DNA from: Thamnaconus septentrionalis
Lineage: Eukaryota > Chordata > Actinopteri > Tetraodontiformes > Monacanthidae
Assembly: GCA_009823395.1 (NCBI GenBank)
Contig: CM020506.1
Coordinates: 19,719,001-19,783,000 of the forward strand
Direction of reading: 5' to 3'
Length of the DNA: 64,000 bases
In this document: positions 25,301 to 31,590 of the stretch, piece by piece
Layout: the number at the start of each line of letters is the position of its first letter
How positions within the stretch are numbered: position 1 is the first letter of the stretch
Notes under the pieces: generated by a model
Told to the model about the DNA's origin: nothing
Seen by the model: only the letters and a program-made list of their open reading frames with translations
Database searches by the model: none
Program-made: the position numbers and the translations under genes

Positions 25301-28300
25301 TGAAGGCTACGGGAACCCAGACTTCTGCTGGCTCTCCATGTACGACACGCTGATCTGGAGCTTTGCAGGACCCATCGCCATGGCAGTGTCGGTGAGTCCC
25401 TGACAATCGCCCCCGTGTCAACCAGCAGCGTCAGCCAGAGCCGTTGACTTAGAGCACAAAAGCGTCCCACGCAGCTGTGACTCTGTCAGTTGACGGTGCT
25501 GAGTCATAACGACGTCATCGGAGCCGCAGGTGTCGCCTCAGGGAACGGTCCTGCCACTGACGCACGTGATTTATTGTCAGGCTGGTAGAAAGAATCTTGT
25601 TGATTCAGTGCCGTCGCATTGATGCAGCTTTCTGATTGTCTGCAGATGAACATCTTCCTGTGCATCCTGTCATCCAGAGCCTCCTGCACCAGCAGAAGCC
25701 ACAGCATGGACAAGAAGGAGCCCCGTGTGTGAGTGTTTGTTTGTTTGTTTGACCCCACAAGGGTCAAAAACACTCCTCTTGTACACATAAAACATGTTAG
25801 TCCATCTAGTAGAATAGAATGCATTCGTTTATTTTCAATTTATTTTCAATGCAGGTGTTTTAGAAATTGTTTGTCCTAGTAAAGCAGGTATAAAAACGCA
25901 AGCATAGAGAATAAAAACAAAAAACAGAATTAGATATTAAGAAAATGTTAATACACAAAAAATACTAGTTAAAATACTAGAACCATAAAAGCACTACGAT
26001 TTATATTGAAAACAAAACTCTGTGGCATTTGAAATACCTATACGCATATTTGGCCTATTATCAAATCAGATGTGAAAAGAGCCTGGAGTATTAGGTTAAT
26101 AAACTATAAAACATTGAAAAATGTTTCTTCAGTTCAGTTTTGACTCTAGATAGATCCAATAAGACAAAGCTGATATAATTATAAATTTCAGGTCATTGCA
26201 TTTACAAAATGAGGATGAATCATAAATATTTTAAGTTTATGGGTATTTGTTTTTCTTTGAGTATTAGGCTTGTATTTTTTCTTATTCTTATTTTATTGAT
26301 GGCATTTGTGTTTTGCTTCCCTTTAATGCTCGAATAAAGAATTCAATCAATGAATCATTAATGTCTCGTCAAAAAAAAAAAAATAGAAATCTGAATTCCA
26401 GTTTCTAGTTTCCCACCATTTATTCCACGTCTCTCCTGCTTCATGTGATCCATGTTCTGCAGCTCCGGCCTGAAGACAGCAGGTGGCGTCCTCCTCCTGG
26501 TGTCAGTCACGTGCTTTATGGCTCTCCTGTCGGTGAACAGCGACATCATCATCTTCCACTATCTGTTTGCCGGGTTCAACTGCCTGCAGGTTTGTCCTAC
26601 AACTTGTCAGTGAAGCAGCTTGGACGGCGGGTTGCCAGGTTTTTTGTCTTGCTGACCCCCTTCCCCGACCTGCTCTCCTCCCTCCAGGGCCCCTTCGTCT
26701 TCTTCTTCCGCATCGTCTTCAACAAGGAGGCCCGCAACGCCATGAAGTACTGCTGCAGCCGCAAGCGTCCGGAGCACATGATCAAATCCAAGGCCGCAGT
26801 GAGTCCTCGTCACTCCCCCCAAAAAATTAGAAAACAGAAAAGAAAATCTGATCAAATACACCATTGAGCCAGACGACTTTAGCTGCTGCTGACGCCCACT
26901 TATCAGAAATGAACACTGACCTAAGAAAAAAGTCATTTTTCATATAAATATTTGACATCCAGGCACAGCAAAACCTTGAAGTTTGTGATTTTGACTGGAT
27001 AGTGAGAATAACTACAACATTTGGAGGAAAAGTATTAAGACCTGGATTCAAACTTTCATAAAGTTTTTATCAGGCATTTTCAGGAAAACCCGACAACATA
27101 ATTTTCACCAGTTTACCTTGTTTTTTTTTTCAATATTTTAGTAATAGCACTTTGCAATACGCACCTACAGCCACAAGTGCCGTTTGCTTAATCCGTCGCC
27201 ACCAGATGGCCCCGCAGTTTATAAACCGGCATCGCGGAATCACATTTGTCCCACTTTGCCTTGTTGTGAATCTGAGCTGATCTTTGCCGCTCTGGCGTCT
27301 CCGTGGCCTCCAGGGCTTCAAGTGCAACACCAACTACATGGACGGCCAGCTGTACCACCTGCCCTTCGGAGACTCCAGCCTGTCCCTGAACGGCACCATG
27401 CAGAGCGGAAAGAGCCAGCACAGCTACGTCCCCTTCCTGCTCAGGTAGCGTCGTGCCGCAGTGTCTTCCCCCCTCCCTGCCGGGAGGACGCCAGCTGCTG
27501 CTGCAAACTTACTTCCTGTGTCTCCCCTCGACTCCCTGACTCTGCAGGGACGACGGGCTGAACAACAGTCAGGCGCACATCGCTCTGAACGACCACACAT
27601 CCCTCTTCCAGGAGACTAAGGAGCGCCTGCGGGGTATTTCTCCGCTCTCAGACTCAGTTTTCAGGTCGTCTCATCATCGCATCCCAACTCACCTCTTCTG
27701 GCGTCTTCTCTCCTCGTCCAGACTGCGACAGCGACTCGGACAGCGACCTGTCCCTGGAGGACGACCAGAGCGGCTCCTACGCCTCCACTCACTCCTCCGA
27801 CAGCGAGGACGAAGAGGGGCCTCTCCCCCGCGAGGAATGCTGGGAAAGCCTGGCGTCCGGCGCGGGCAAGAGACCGCCGGCGTCGCAGGGTGGGTCCACA
27901 CAGCCCCGTCCTTCGTGGCCAGTTACCCTCTCACCCCCATTTTCTTAATTATTATTATTTTCTTTATTTGGGGGAGGGGTCACTTAGTTTTTATTGATTT
28001 TTAATTTTTGTACATAACAAACAAACAATGAACATGAAGAGCTTTAGGCAGATGCAAAAATATCACAGGGGAAGTAAAAATTCACAATAAGAGATCCTGT
28101 CAAGAAAGCAAGTTATGAAAGCAAAAGGGGGGCAAAGAGGTCAGGACAGACATACAGCGTATACAAGTGCATTAGCAATAACCCCAGCAGAGGTCACTTG
28201 GAGTCTGGTCTGACGGTAGAGATGCACGTGATGCATTTTTGCCAGTTTTCAAGTACATACCTCCTTTTGTGTTCCGAGGTTAAAAGTAATTCTTTCCATC

Positions 28301-31300
28301 ACGAAGACACTGTGCACAACATCACGCCATTCATCTGTACTAGGTGCCTCCCTCTTCAGACACTTCTCAGTTATGGACTTCTTGCAAGCCACCAGTAGTA
28401 TTCCCAGAAAATAAAATTCCATTTCCTCCAGATCAACTGGATATAACGGTTTGAAACATTCAGTTGTTTTTGTTGCAAACACCGTCTCTAAGAGTGGATG
28501 GATGCGTATATGCATACATGACATGAATATATGATAATGACTTGCCTCTTTGCTTTGGCAACATCTCCAGCATTCTGGCTGATTGGAGTATTGGAGTGTT
28601 GTTGTTTTTTTGTTTGATAAGGAGTGCACAAAATAGCAGATGATGTTTTTCCATGGAAAATTCTCTCCATAGTGGGGAATTTGCTGTTTTCCGTTGTTGT
28701 TTGAACATTTCGCCCCAGTTCTCCTGTGTGATTTTGATGTTGCCCTCTGTTTCACCCCCATTTTTAAAGGAATTTTAAAATGCATGTGTATATATATAGA
28801 GAGAAAAGGTGTGTTTATTTTGCAAGACACACAATTCAATTCCATAATTTCAATAATTTAGACACTAGACATGATAGAAAGTGGGCTAACGTTTTTATTT
28901 TTGTGGAAGAAATTTGGGTGGGACTTGTCCAGAGCGTCACCCTGCCTTGGCCCTGTGACAGCTGGGATGGAAAATGGATGGATGGAAGGTTGGGTCGTGA
29001 CCTCACGATAAGGAAAAAAAATATGGTTCCTGAGACTCCACCAGTTGAGGACCACTGCATTAGACTAAGCGGACTGGTTCCAGTTGTAAATGGCAAAGTT
29101 CTAGTGGTACTCTGCAAAGTAACAACAGTGGGACAGAGGCTAAAGAGACTCATGGCATCGTGACAGGATTGGTTGTCAGCCGAACAGACCGGCGGCGGCG
29201 GCGGCAGCACGCAGAGGCTAATCGGACCGGTTTAACCGGGCCAGGGGCTAACAGAACTGGTTGGGCGGTAAAACACAATGCCAGCTGGACTGATGACAGG
29301 TTGCTGCAGAGGCTGAATGGACTGTTCCAGCGGGACAAAAGCTACGATTGTTTAAACATGTCAGTTAGTCTCCCAGTCGATCATTTATAAAGCGCTGGGT
29401 CACACCCAGAGCCGACTCAAAGGACTTTGAGCTTTAAAAAAGAAAGGAAAAATGGTTATAAAACCAACAGATTAATCCAGAGAAAGCATGAAGTGACTGT
29501 GGCTGGGGGTGGAAACCTAGCTCGACTTTTAGCAACAATCAAAATAGACAAAATAACTATTCAGCATTTTGCTAAGCAGTGTTTAGCATTTTGCTAAACA
29601 CAGCAGCTCCAAGGGCTAAAAAAGCTGCGTTCTGACACGACTGCGTGTTCTGTGGCCCCCTGGTGTTCTAGACAACAAGGTGCCGTGGCCCACGGAAAGC
29701 GCAGCGGCGGTGAGCAACGGCGGCCAGCTAACAGCAGACGCTCCGGCCCACCCAGAGTTCCCTGACGGCGTGATGCTGATGCTGCCCAGCGTGCCGGGCC
29801 TCAGCGCCCATCCTTACAAAGGTAGCATCGAGTGCCACAGAGTTGAAAGTTTTTTGTTTGTTTGTTTTTCTAACGCTGTTTTCCTCCACCGCAGGCATTC
29901 TGAAGAAGAAGCAGCTGTCCCCCATCGTGGAGAGAAGCTGCCCCGCCAACCACGTGCACAGCGACCCTCGGGGAAACGTCCACGGCACAGCGTCCCCGCA
30001 CGGATCCACCTCCAGCGACGGCCGATCCGGGCCGGCCAGAACCTCCCTGCCGGACCAGCTGAACGGCGTGGCCCTGAGCATCAAGGCGGGAACGGTGGAC
30101 GGAGACTCTTCAGGATCAGAGTGAGTGTCCACACAGTCACCACAGGACCGCTCACGCAACTCAGTGTGCGTGTTTGTGTAACCGCAGTAGTGTCGCCTCC
30201 ATTGCTCCACCTAATGATCAAAAGTGTTAAATCTAAGGAAGTACGATATAATCGGTCGACAAAGGCATCAAAAATTAATATTTGAAAATATTGGTATCGG
30301 GGAAAAATATAAAAATGTGACTATTTAAAAATTTCACCCGAATTTCATAATCATGCCAATGAATGAATTCCTTGAACTTACTTGATGATGTCATCAAACC
30401 GCATCGAAGCATTACAGCAAGCAACGGGCGTGTTTCAGCAGAGTGGTTTCAGTGGCGGCTGACTGCTAACGAGTTAGCTCCATCATAACTGATGATTATT
30501 ATTTTGACCAGAATGTTTATCTCTATTTGGAAAACCTTGAAGTTGTTACATTTATCATTATCTCTGCATCCGGCGGGACATCACAATACAAATTAGCCAT
30601 AATGTGTTAATTCCACGACTGCATATATCGGTATCGGTTGATATCGGTTGATATCGGCGTCGGAAATTAGGAGTTGGACAATATCGGGATGTCGGTAAAA
30701 AAGTCAATATCGGGCATCACTAGTTAAATCAGTCAAATGAGCTCCAGGAGTTCCACAGTTTCAATGGCGCAGATTATTAAATCTGGAGCCCCAAAACGAA
30801 GCCACATAGCCAGTTAGTTTTGGACCATTTGGAACAGAAAATCATGGTTGTTAACTCTTTTCAATGTGATGCTGCCCCTCCAGTTTATAGTCATGGCCCA
30901 GGCAGCACACAGGCGTTTCAGCAGTGCATCTGTCTCCTGATCATTATCACTTGGTGATCATCCTCTGATAGTTTAGCACCGAGTGGTCGAACGCAAAATC
31001 TCATCATGTCGGAAAATTGAAAATGTGTCGATTTTTTTCCCCGGGTGCATAAAAATAAATATGTATTTATAAATGTATGTCTGTATGTTGTTGTTTTTTT
31101 TTTGTGGTAAAAAAAAAAAAATACTTTCAACATCCCAAAACTAACTGATATGGCTGTCTTATGATAGTTTGGCATGAGACAGAGTGGGAGAATGAACAAT
31201 CTCAACATGTCCGAAAATTGAAAATCAACATACTATAGTATGTCACGTTTTTTTATCGGGTGTATAAAAATAAATAAATGAAAATCCTGTAAACAGCCTG

Positions 31301-31590
31301 AGACTCACCGAAATGACCGTCCTATGATACCTTAGCGTGAGACAGAGTGGTACAATGCAAAATACCAACATGTCTGAAATTGAAAATACCAACATACCAA
31401 TGTTATTTTGGTATTTTCAATGGCAAAAAAAAAAATCAAATCAATTAATACAAATAAATAGATGCTGCAAACATGGCTTCCCTGTGTGTGTGAACAGACG
31501 CTGTGGTCACTGCAGTCCACTAACCCAGCCTCTCTGCTCTTCTCCTCCTCCAAAAATCATAGATTTTTATTCTTTAATTTTCTTCCCTGA
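1992..31590 (+). CDS. celsr2: celsr2, cadherin EGF LAG seven-pass G-type receptor 2 (3' part, 31 exons)
   Basis: A Flamingo-family adhesion GPCR of the plasma membrane, known for homophilic adhesion in planar cell polarity, neuronal migration and axon guidance. The visible part encodes about 1,507 residues in order: laminin G1, EGF, laminin G2, two EGFs, laminin-type EGF, hormone-receptor domain, GAIN domain with GPS site, seven membrane helices and an acidic Ser-rich tail. All 31 exons join in phase with GT/AG borders. Assignment to CELSR2 rather than CELSR1 or CELSR3 rests on paralog-diagnostic segments: the VMASPQRF start of laminin G2, NVEQGCS after it, TSITFS in the hormone-receptor region, and a C-terminus reading AGTVDGDSSGSE followed by FLFFNFL. 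The cadherin repeats and start codon lie left of the window. The first exon begins with the third base of a codon. Confidence 0.95.
2248..2336 (+). CDS. celsr2: celsr2 exon: laminin G1, middle
   Basis: Encodes ETKTTVSPYIVGGVSDGQWH and VVEVHYYNK, the typical GGVSDGQWH turn of CELSR laminin G1. Two bases complete the split Gly codon and the exon ends on a full codon. A 6.8-kb intron follows. Confidence 0.94.
2436..2680 (-). repeat. LINE 3'-end-like dispersed repeat
   Basis: Starts ttcaagattcaag and contains gagtctctccgggga, which resemble the 3' tail of a common fish retroelement in reverse orientation. It is in celsr2 intron 2. Confidence 0.4.
3343..3376. repeat. (CA)n microsatellite
   Basis: A pure CA run of about 34 bp in the long celsr2 intron. 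Confidence 0.95.
4668..4709. repeat. (CTG)14 microsatellite
   Basis: A pure CTG run, intronic in celsr2. It makes false Leu, Cys and Ser open frames. Confidence 0.95.
4813..4834. repeat. (AATG)n microsatellite
   Basis: About five to six AATG units. Confidence 0.9.
5807..5888. repeat. (GTAT)n(AT)n(ACAT)n microsatellite
   Basis: A compound repeat whose left GTAT part is complementary to the right ATAC part, so it can form a hairpin. Confidence 0.9.
6240..7160. promoter_or_regulatory. GC-rich intronic island, candidate regulatory element
   Basis: A GC-rich, CpG-containing stretch in the 6.8-kb celsr2 intron. Its right end, 6985-7100, is non-repetitive and holds a TAATTA homeodomain core at 7071-7076. 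No coding phase fits celsr2. Confidence 0.25.
7437..7642 (+). repeat. dispersed 'tactcaagta' element, partial
   Basis: Shares ordered blocks (catttcagaacc, aaggagttgaat, cacaagtatctgtac) with 45383-46110, 23590-23700 and, reversed, 14573-15540. Confidence 0.7.
8311..8358. repeat. (TCC)n-rich low complexity
   Basis: Interrupted TCC/TCCTC repeats. Confidence 0.85.
8466..8830. promoter_or_regulatory. candidate enhancer-like sequence with SOX-type cores
   Basis: ACAAAG at 8566-8571, CTTTGT at 8581-8586 and ACAATG at 8595-8600 lie within 35 bp, followed by AT-rich homeodomain-like cores. A GT run at 8619-8648 interrupts it. Function is inference. Confidence 0.25.
9162..9319 (+). CDS. celsr2: celsr2 exon: laminin G1, third part
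   Basis: Encodes PILNQAGLPQGPSDQ through CDTSVALRFG and NYTCSAQGSQSGSK. In CELSR proteins this is the segment joining the two halves of laminin G1. Donor is aa|gtaagt, with a Lys codon split after two bases. Confidence 0.95.
9701..9864 (+). CDS. celsr2: celsr2 exon: laminin G1, end
   Basis: Encodes SLDLTGPLLLGGVP, RQFVGCMKNL and VDMAGFIANNGT, the disulfide-bearing end of laminin G1. Acceptor is ctcctctcag. The exon ends with one base of a Gly codon. Confidence 0.96.
10050..10065 (+). promoter_or_regulatory. CTCF-type site
   Basis: CCACCAGGGGGCGCTA fits the vertebrate CTCF core (CCASYAGRKGGCRSY) at every position. Confidence 0.6.
10561..10686 (+). CDS. celsr2: celsr2 exon: EGF-like module between laminin G1 and G2
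   Basis: Encodes a six-cysteine EGF module including HFCNTNPCLNGGTC and CDCPLGFGGKSCE. Acceptor cgcatcccag, donor gag|gtaagc. Confidence 0.95.
10687..12305 (+). other. celsr2 intron with possible regulatory stretch
   Basis: No repeat dominates. 11560-11850 is CpG-rich with ctaatcaatcat at 11731-11742, which resembles a PBX/HOX pair. A short LINE-tail-like piece lies near 12041-12095, and three GATA-type cores at 12185-12223. Confidence 0.35.
12306..12478 (+). CDS. celsr2: celsr2 exon: laminin G2, first part
   Basis: Begins VMASPQRFVGSSLLQWNNM and continues VPWHVELMFRTRQAT. The MASPQRF and LMFRTRQA motifs mark laminin G2 of CELSR2. The exon is phase 0 at its end, and a CA repeat lies just inside the next intron. 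Confidence 0.95.
12489..12527. repeat. (CA)n microsatellite next to a celsr2 donor
   Basis: Interrupted CA run starting 10 bp inside the intron. Confidence 0.9.
12566..12678 (+). repeat. dispersed repeat, copy 1
   Basis: From atttcaatgaagttgctcac to catgcctctgtaac, about 85 percent identical by eye to 40936-41040 in dstyk. Confidence 0.8.
12798..12812 (-). promoter_or_regulatory. CTCF-like site, opposite orientation
   Basis: The minus strand reads CCAACAGGTGGCGCC, one mismatch from the CTCF core. It faces the plus-strand site at 10050. Confidence 0.4.
13147..13326 (+). CDS. celsr2: celsr2 exon: laminin G2, middle
   Basis: Sixty codons, including NDGEWHHLQLDISSL and KAVLSLDQGLY. The NDGEWHH motif is standard for laminin G folds. 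The acceptor lies directly after a (CCA)n run, within cacctgcag. Confidence 0.93.
13434..13547 (+). CDS. celsr2: celsr2 exon: laminin G2, third part
   Basis: Thirty-eight codons, including SVGGVARPDGKIQHGFRGCI. The HGFRGC(I/L)QG junction is conserved across CELSR proteins. Acceptor is ctcttcaag and the donor cag|gttcgg is weak. Confidence 0.92.
13653..14045 (+). mobile_element. tRNA-derived SINE with target-site duplication
   Basis: The head has an A box TGGCGCAGTGG (13676-13686) and a B box GGTTCAATCCC (13720-13730), the internal polymerase III promoter. The body carries the common fish segment around gtgtggagtttgcatgttctc and the tail ends in GGAT repeats. Flanks ATTATAACAAT (13653-13663) and ATTATAATAAT (14035-14045) form an 11-bp duplication with one mismatch. 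It sits in a celsr2 intron in sense orientation. Confidence 0.88.
14290..14446 (+). CDS. celsr2: celsr2 exon: end of laminin G2 plus start of an EGF
   Basis: Encodes GLRVGGPLSLAQARKVNVEQ, then GCSVPDPCGSNPCPVNSYC and a calcium-type EGF start. NVEQGCS is a CELSR2 signature. The donor is ctg|gtcagt. Confidence 0.95.
14573..15540 (-). repeat. dispersed 'tactcaagta' element, near full length, with nested insert
   Basis: A reverse-orientation copy of the family at 45383-46110. Its start (cagaggtggcaaaagtattc) matches the reversed end of that copy, and its end (acaaagtatttgtacctt) matches the reversed start at 22595. A different A-rich element is nested at about 14645-14905. Confidence 0.75.
15545..15686 (+). 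CDS. celsr2: celsr2 exon: EGF module
   Basis: Encodes FYGTNCTDACSLKPCEHEST and CDCPRNFFGHYCEK. The acceptor ggacag directly follows a transposon-like repeat ending near 15535. A Lys codon is split at the donor. Confidence 0.95.
15782..15800. repeat. (GT)n tract at a 3' splice site
   Basis: The GT run ends 6 bp before the exon at 15807. Confidence 0.95.
15807..15927 (+). CDS. celsr2: celsr2 exon: end of EGF plus laminin-type EGF start
   Basis: Encodes TDLPCPRGRWGHKTCGPCDC and CNKTNGECRCK. The intron before it is only 120 bp. Its acceptor taccag is preceded by a pure GT repeat instead of a polypyrimidine tract. Confidence 0.95.
15981..16300. mobile_element. hAT-like miniature transposon with target-site duplication
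   Basis: A 300-bp element (15991-16290) starts TGGGCAGGGCAAAC and ends GTTTGCCCATGCC, imperfect inverted termini. The same 10 bases TGTTCTAAAC flank it at 15981-15990 and 16291-16300, consistent with an 8-bp hAT duplication. No transposase is present. Confidence 0.85.
17210..17393 (+). CDS. celsr2: celsr2 exon: laminin-type EGF
   Basis: Encodes DNHYRPEGSDTCLLCDCYPV and CKPGVIGRQCDRCDNPFAEV, the laminin-type EGF of CELSR2. Acceptor ggtcaccag, donor aag|gtagga. Confidence 0.96.
17490..17591 (+). CDS. celsr2: celsr2 exon: hormone-receptor domain, first half
   Basis: Encodes VIYDSCPQAIEAGIWWPRTK and FGLPAAVSCPRGTL. The GIWWPRTKFG motif starts the hormone-receptor domain of adhesion GPCRs. The upstream intron is only 96 bp. 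Confidence 0.95.
17718..17812 (+). CDS. celsr2: celsr2 exon: hormone-receptor domain, second half
   Basis: Encodes TAVRHCDEHKGWLPPNLFNC, then TSITFSKLKLL at the entry to the GAIN domain. The sequence is near identical to what I know of mammalian CELSR2. Confidence 0.95.
17813..18496 (+). other. celsr2 intron, no feature found
   Basis: Non-coding sequence without clear repeats or motifs. Confidence 0.5.
18497..18706 (+). CDS. celsr2: celsr2 exon: GAIN subdomain A
   Basis: Seventy codons, including LLANATSHTEKYYGSDVKVA and FNLTATQDVHFTE, typical of the helical GAIN subdomain. Acceptor ttccag, donor gag|gtgaac. Confidence 0.94.
18840..19240. repeat. foldback repeat of AAATT/GACTTTA units
   Basis: The left part repeats units like gaataaagtc and aaatttcaag; the right part repeats their complements (gactttaatctc, atttcatctttattc). 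About 60 bp of unrelated DNA separates the arms, so a long imperfect hairpin is expected. Confidence 0.75.
19460..19643 (+). CDS. celsr2: celsr2 exon: GAIN domain
   Basis: Encodes NLVRVGSAILSP, QHSEGGTAALLRHFEEYA and RKTYLSPFTFVTPHI. It matches the CELSR2 pattern SEGGTA then TYLSPFT(I/F)VTP. Confidence 0.95.
19960..20345. repeat. compound CA/ACAT/AT microsatellite with a duplicated unit
   Basis: A unit of about 55 bp (gatacacacc, CA run, acactgtacatacata) occurs twice at about 20041-20150, followed by more CA, ACAT and AT runs. Confidence 0.9.
20854..21172 (+). CDS. celsr2: celsr2 exon: GAIN domain with a tetra-arginine stretch
   Basis: The longest exon in the window (319 bp). It encodes VVSVDRLKKMNFAGARLPRY, DLETAVTLPDSVF, an Asn-Arg-Arg-Arg-Arg-His-Pro-Asp stretch and IASVIIFYSLASLLPE. 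The basic run is at a place that is also basic in mammalian CELSR2 and could be a proprotein convertase site (inference). Confidence 0.95.
21483..22020. repeat. common fish dispersed repeat
   Basis: Starts ttaaaggtccagtgtgtaat, which I recognise as the end of a frequent teleost interspersed repeat. An AT microsatellite lies at 21640-21727. It ends close to the next celsr2 acceptor. Confidence 0.55.
22112..22279 (+). CDS. celsr2: celsr2 exon: GAIN subdomain B
   Basis: Encodes VPKRPVINTPVVSISVHDND and RSKPICVFWNHTI. The CVFWNH motif holds the first GPS-region cysteine and tryptophan. Donor is ct|gtgagt. Confidence 0.96.
22350..22398. repeat. (GT)n tract at the 3' splice site of the GPS exon
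   Basis: A pure GT run of about 49 bp ending four bases before the exon at 22403. Confidence 0.97.
22403..22526 (+). CDS. celsr2: celsr2 exon: GPS autoproteolysis motif
   Basis: Encodes GGWSAKGCEVVF, then CQCYHMTSFAVMMDISRRE. The Cys-x-Cys-x-His-Met-Thr order keeps the residues needed for cleavage between Met and Thr. The acceptor ggcag is preceded by a long GT repeat. The 124-bp length means skipping would shift the frame. Confidence 0.95.
22595..23700 (+). repeat. dispersed 'tactcaagta' element, full length, interrupted
   Basis: Begins gtacaaatactttgttac and ends near gtgtgaataatt. It is interrupted at 22863-23396 by another transposon. Confidence 0.75.
22863..23396. mobile_element. nested miniature transposon with terminal inverted repeats
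   Basis: The ends are TAGCTGCGTTCCCAT and ATGGAAACGCAGCTA, near-perfect inverted repeats. The uninterrupted family copies read ggggtcactgttc across this point, which gives the empty site. Confidence 0.85.
23716..23916 (+). CDS. celsr2: celsr2 exon: transmembrane helices 1 and 2
   Basis: Encodes NGEILPIKVLTW followed by a hydrophobic helix, an intracellular loop with Gln-Cys-Asn-Lys-Thr-Asn, and ALFFSELVFVLGINQADNP. The acceptor tgcag is about 15 bp past the end of a dispersed repeat. Confidence 0.96.
24017..24191 (+). CDS. celsr2: celsr2 exon: transmembrane helices 3 and 4
   Basis: Encodes CTVIAILLHFFYLCTFSW, the GLHIYRMISEVRD loop and YLIGWGVPAFITG. The GWGVPA motif of helix 4 is typical of adhesion GPCRs. 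Confidence 0.96.
24192..25278 (+). other. celsr2 intron
   Basis: A (GGA)n run at 24219-24243; otherwise no recognised feature. Confidence 0.5.
25279..25391 (+). CDS. celsr2: celsr2 exon: extracellular loop 2 and helix 5
   Basis: Encodes LAVGLDPEGYGNPDFCWLSM and DTLIWSFAGPIAMAVS. The GYGNPDFCWLS motif is almost invariant in CELSR receptors and contains the conserved loop-2 cysteine. Confidence 0.97.
25646..25728 (+). CDS. celsr2: celsr2 exon: end of helix 5 and intracellular loop 3
   Basis: Encodes MNIFLCILSSRASCTSRSHS and MDKKEPR. The donor overlaps a GT run (cgtgt|gtgagt); reading phase fixes the junction. Confidence 0.93.
25729..26462 (+). other. celsr2 intron, AT-rich
   Basis: Probably old retroelement 3' sequence (tcaatttattttcaat and aataaaaac blocks), but I cannot assign it. 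Confidence 0.3.
26463..26589 (+). CDS. celsr2: celsr2 exon: helix 6 and start of helix 7
   Basis: Encodes SGLKTAGGVLLLVSVTCFMA, LLSVNSD, then FHYLFAGFNCLQ. The LLSVNSD loop matches CELSR2. Acceptor is gttctgcag. Confidence 0.95.
26688..26798 (+). CDS. celsr2: celsr2 exon: helix 7 and proximal tail
   Basis: Encodes GPFVFFFRIVFNKEARNAMK, then a Cys-Cys-Ser-Arg-Lys-Arg stretch. The intron before it is 98 bp. Confidence 0.95.
27199..27210 (+). promoter_or_regulatory. CTCF-like core
   Basis: CCACCAGATGGC fits the 12-bp CTCF core; flanking bases fit less well. Confidence 0.35.
27314..27444 (+). CDS. celsr2: celsr2 exon: cytoplasmic tail
   Basis: Encodes GFKCNTNYMDGQLYHLPFGD, SSLSLNGTMQSGKSQHSYVP and FLL. 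The SGKSQ..Y(V/I)PFLLR motif is shared with mammalian CELSR2. Confidence 0.94.
27548..27633 (+). CDS. celsr2: celsr2 exon: cytoplasmic tail
   Basis: Encodes DDGLNNSQAHIALNDHTSLF and QETKERLR. The donor ggg|gtattt is weak; phase with the next exon supports it. Confidence 0.9.
27722..27889 (+). CDS. celsr2: celsr2 exon: acidic Ser-Asp tail
   Basis: Encodes CDSDSDSDLSLEDDQSGSYA and STHSSDSEDEEG. This acidic block is a hallmark of the CELSR2 cytoplasmic domain and resembles casein-kinase-2 substrates. Confidence 0.95.
27960..28850 (-). mobile_element. 5'-truncated L1-type LINE, reverse transcriptase C-terminus
   Basis: The minus strand has an open stretch with PECWRCCQSKEASHYHIFMS and a final Cys, the zinc-knuckle pattern after LINE reverse transcriptases. 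It continues LGILLVACKKSITEKCLKRE, a SxDEWRDVVHSVFVMERITF segment typical of L1-clade ORF2 C-termini. The 3' UTR runs to about 27960. It is antisense to celsr2 and has lost all upstream domains. Confidence 0.8.
28916..28990 (+). mobile_element. SINE 3' tail fragment
   Basis: Shares cttgtccag, gcgtcaccctgcctt, tgacagctggga and the ggatggatgga tail with the SINE at 13653. The promoter head is missing. Confidence 0.75.
29672..29821 (+). CDS. celsr2: celsr2 exon: cytoplasmic tail
   Basis: Encodes NKVPWPTESAAAVSNGGQLT and MLMLPSVPGLSAHPYK. Its similarity to other vertebrates is lower than neighbouring exons. Splice phase and the next exon's GILKKK support it. Confidence 0.88.
29895..30120 (+). 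CDS. celsr2: celsr2 exon: GILKKK motif and distal tail
   Basis: Encodes GILKKKQLSPIVERSC and ends LNGVALSIKAGTVDGDSSGS plus two bases of a Glu codon. This matches the end of CELSR2 closely. The donor ga|gtgagt is strong, so the gene continues into a last small exon. Confidence 0.95.
30236..30722. repeat. TATCGG-rich dispersed repeat
   Basis: Contains several tatcggttg units near its right end and a related start. It resembles common fish DNA transposon derivatives. Confidence 0.5.
30950..31400. repeat. degenerate tandem repeat, three units of 160-200 bp
   Basis: Blocks tatgatagtttggc, agacagagtgg, caacatgtc(c/t)gaaa and gtgtataaaaataaata recur in the same order starting near 30958, 31156 and 31318. 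Confidence 0.7.
31563..31590 (+). CDS. celsr2: celsr2 terminal 28-bp coding exon
   Basis: One base completes Glu, then FLFFNFLP and a TGA stop. Acceptor is aatcatag. As I recall it, mammalian CELSR2 also ends SGSEFLFFNFL plus one residue, so this very short coding stretch is real despite the 1.4-kb intron before it. Confidence 0.9.
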
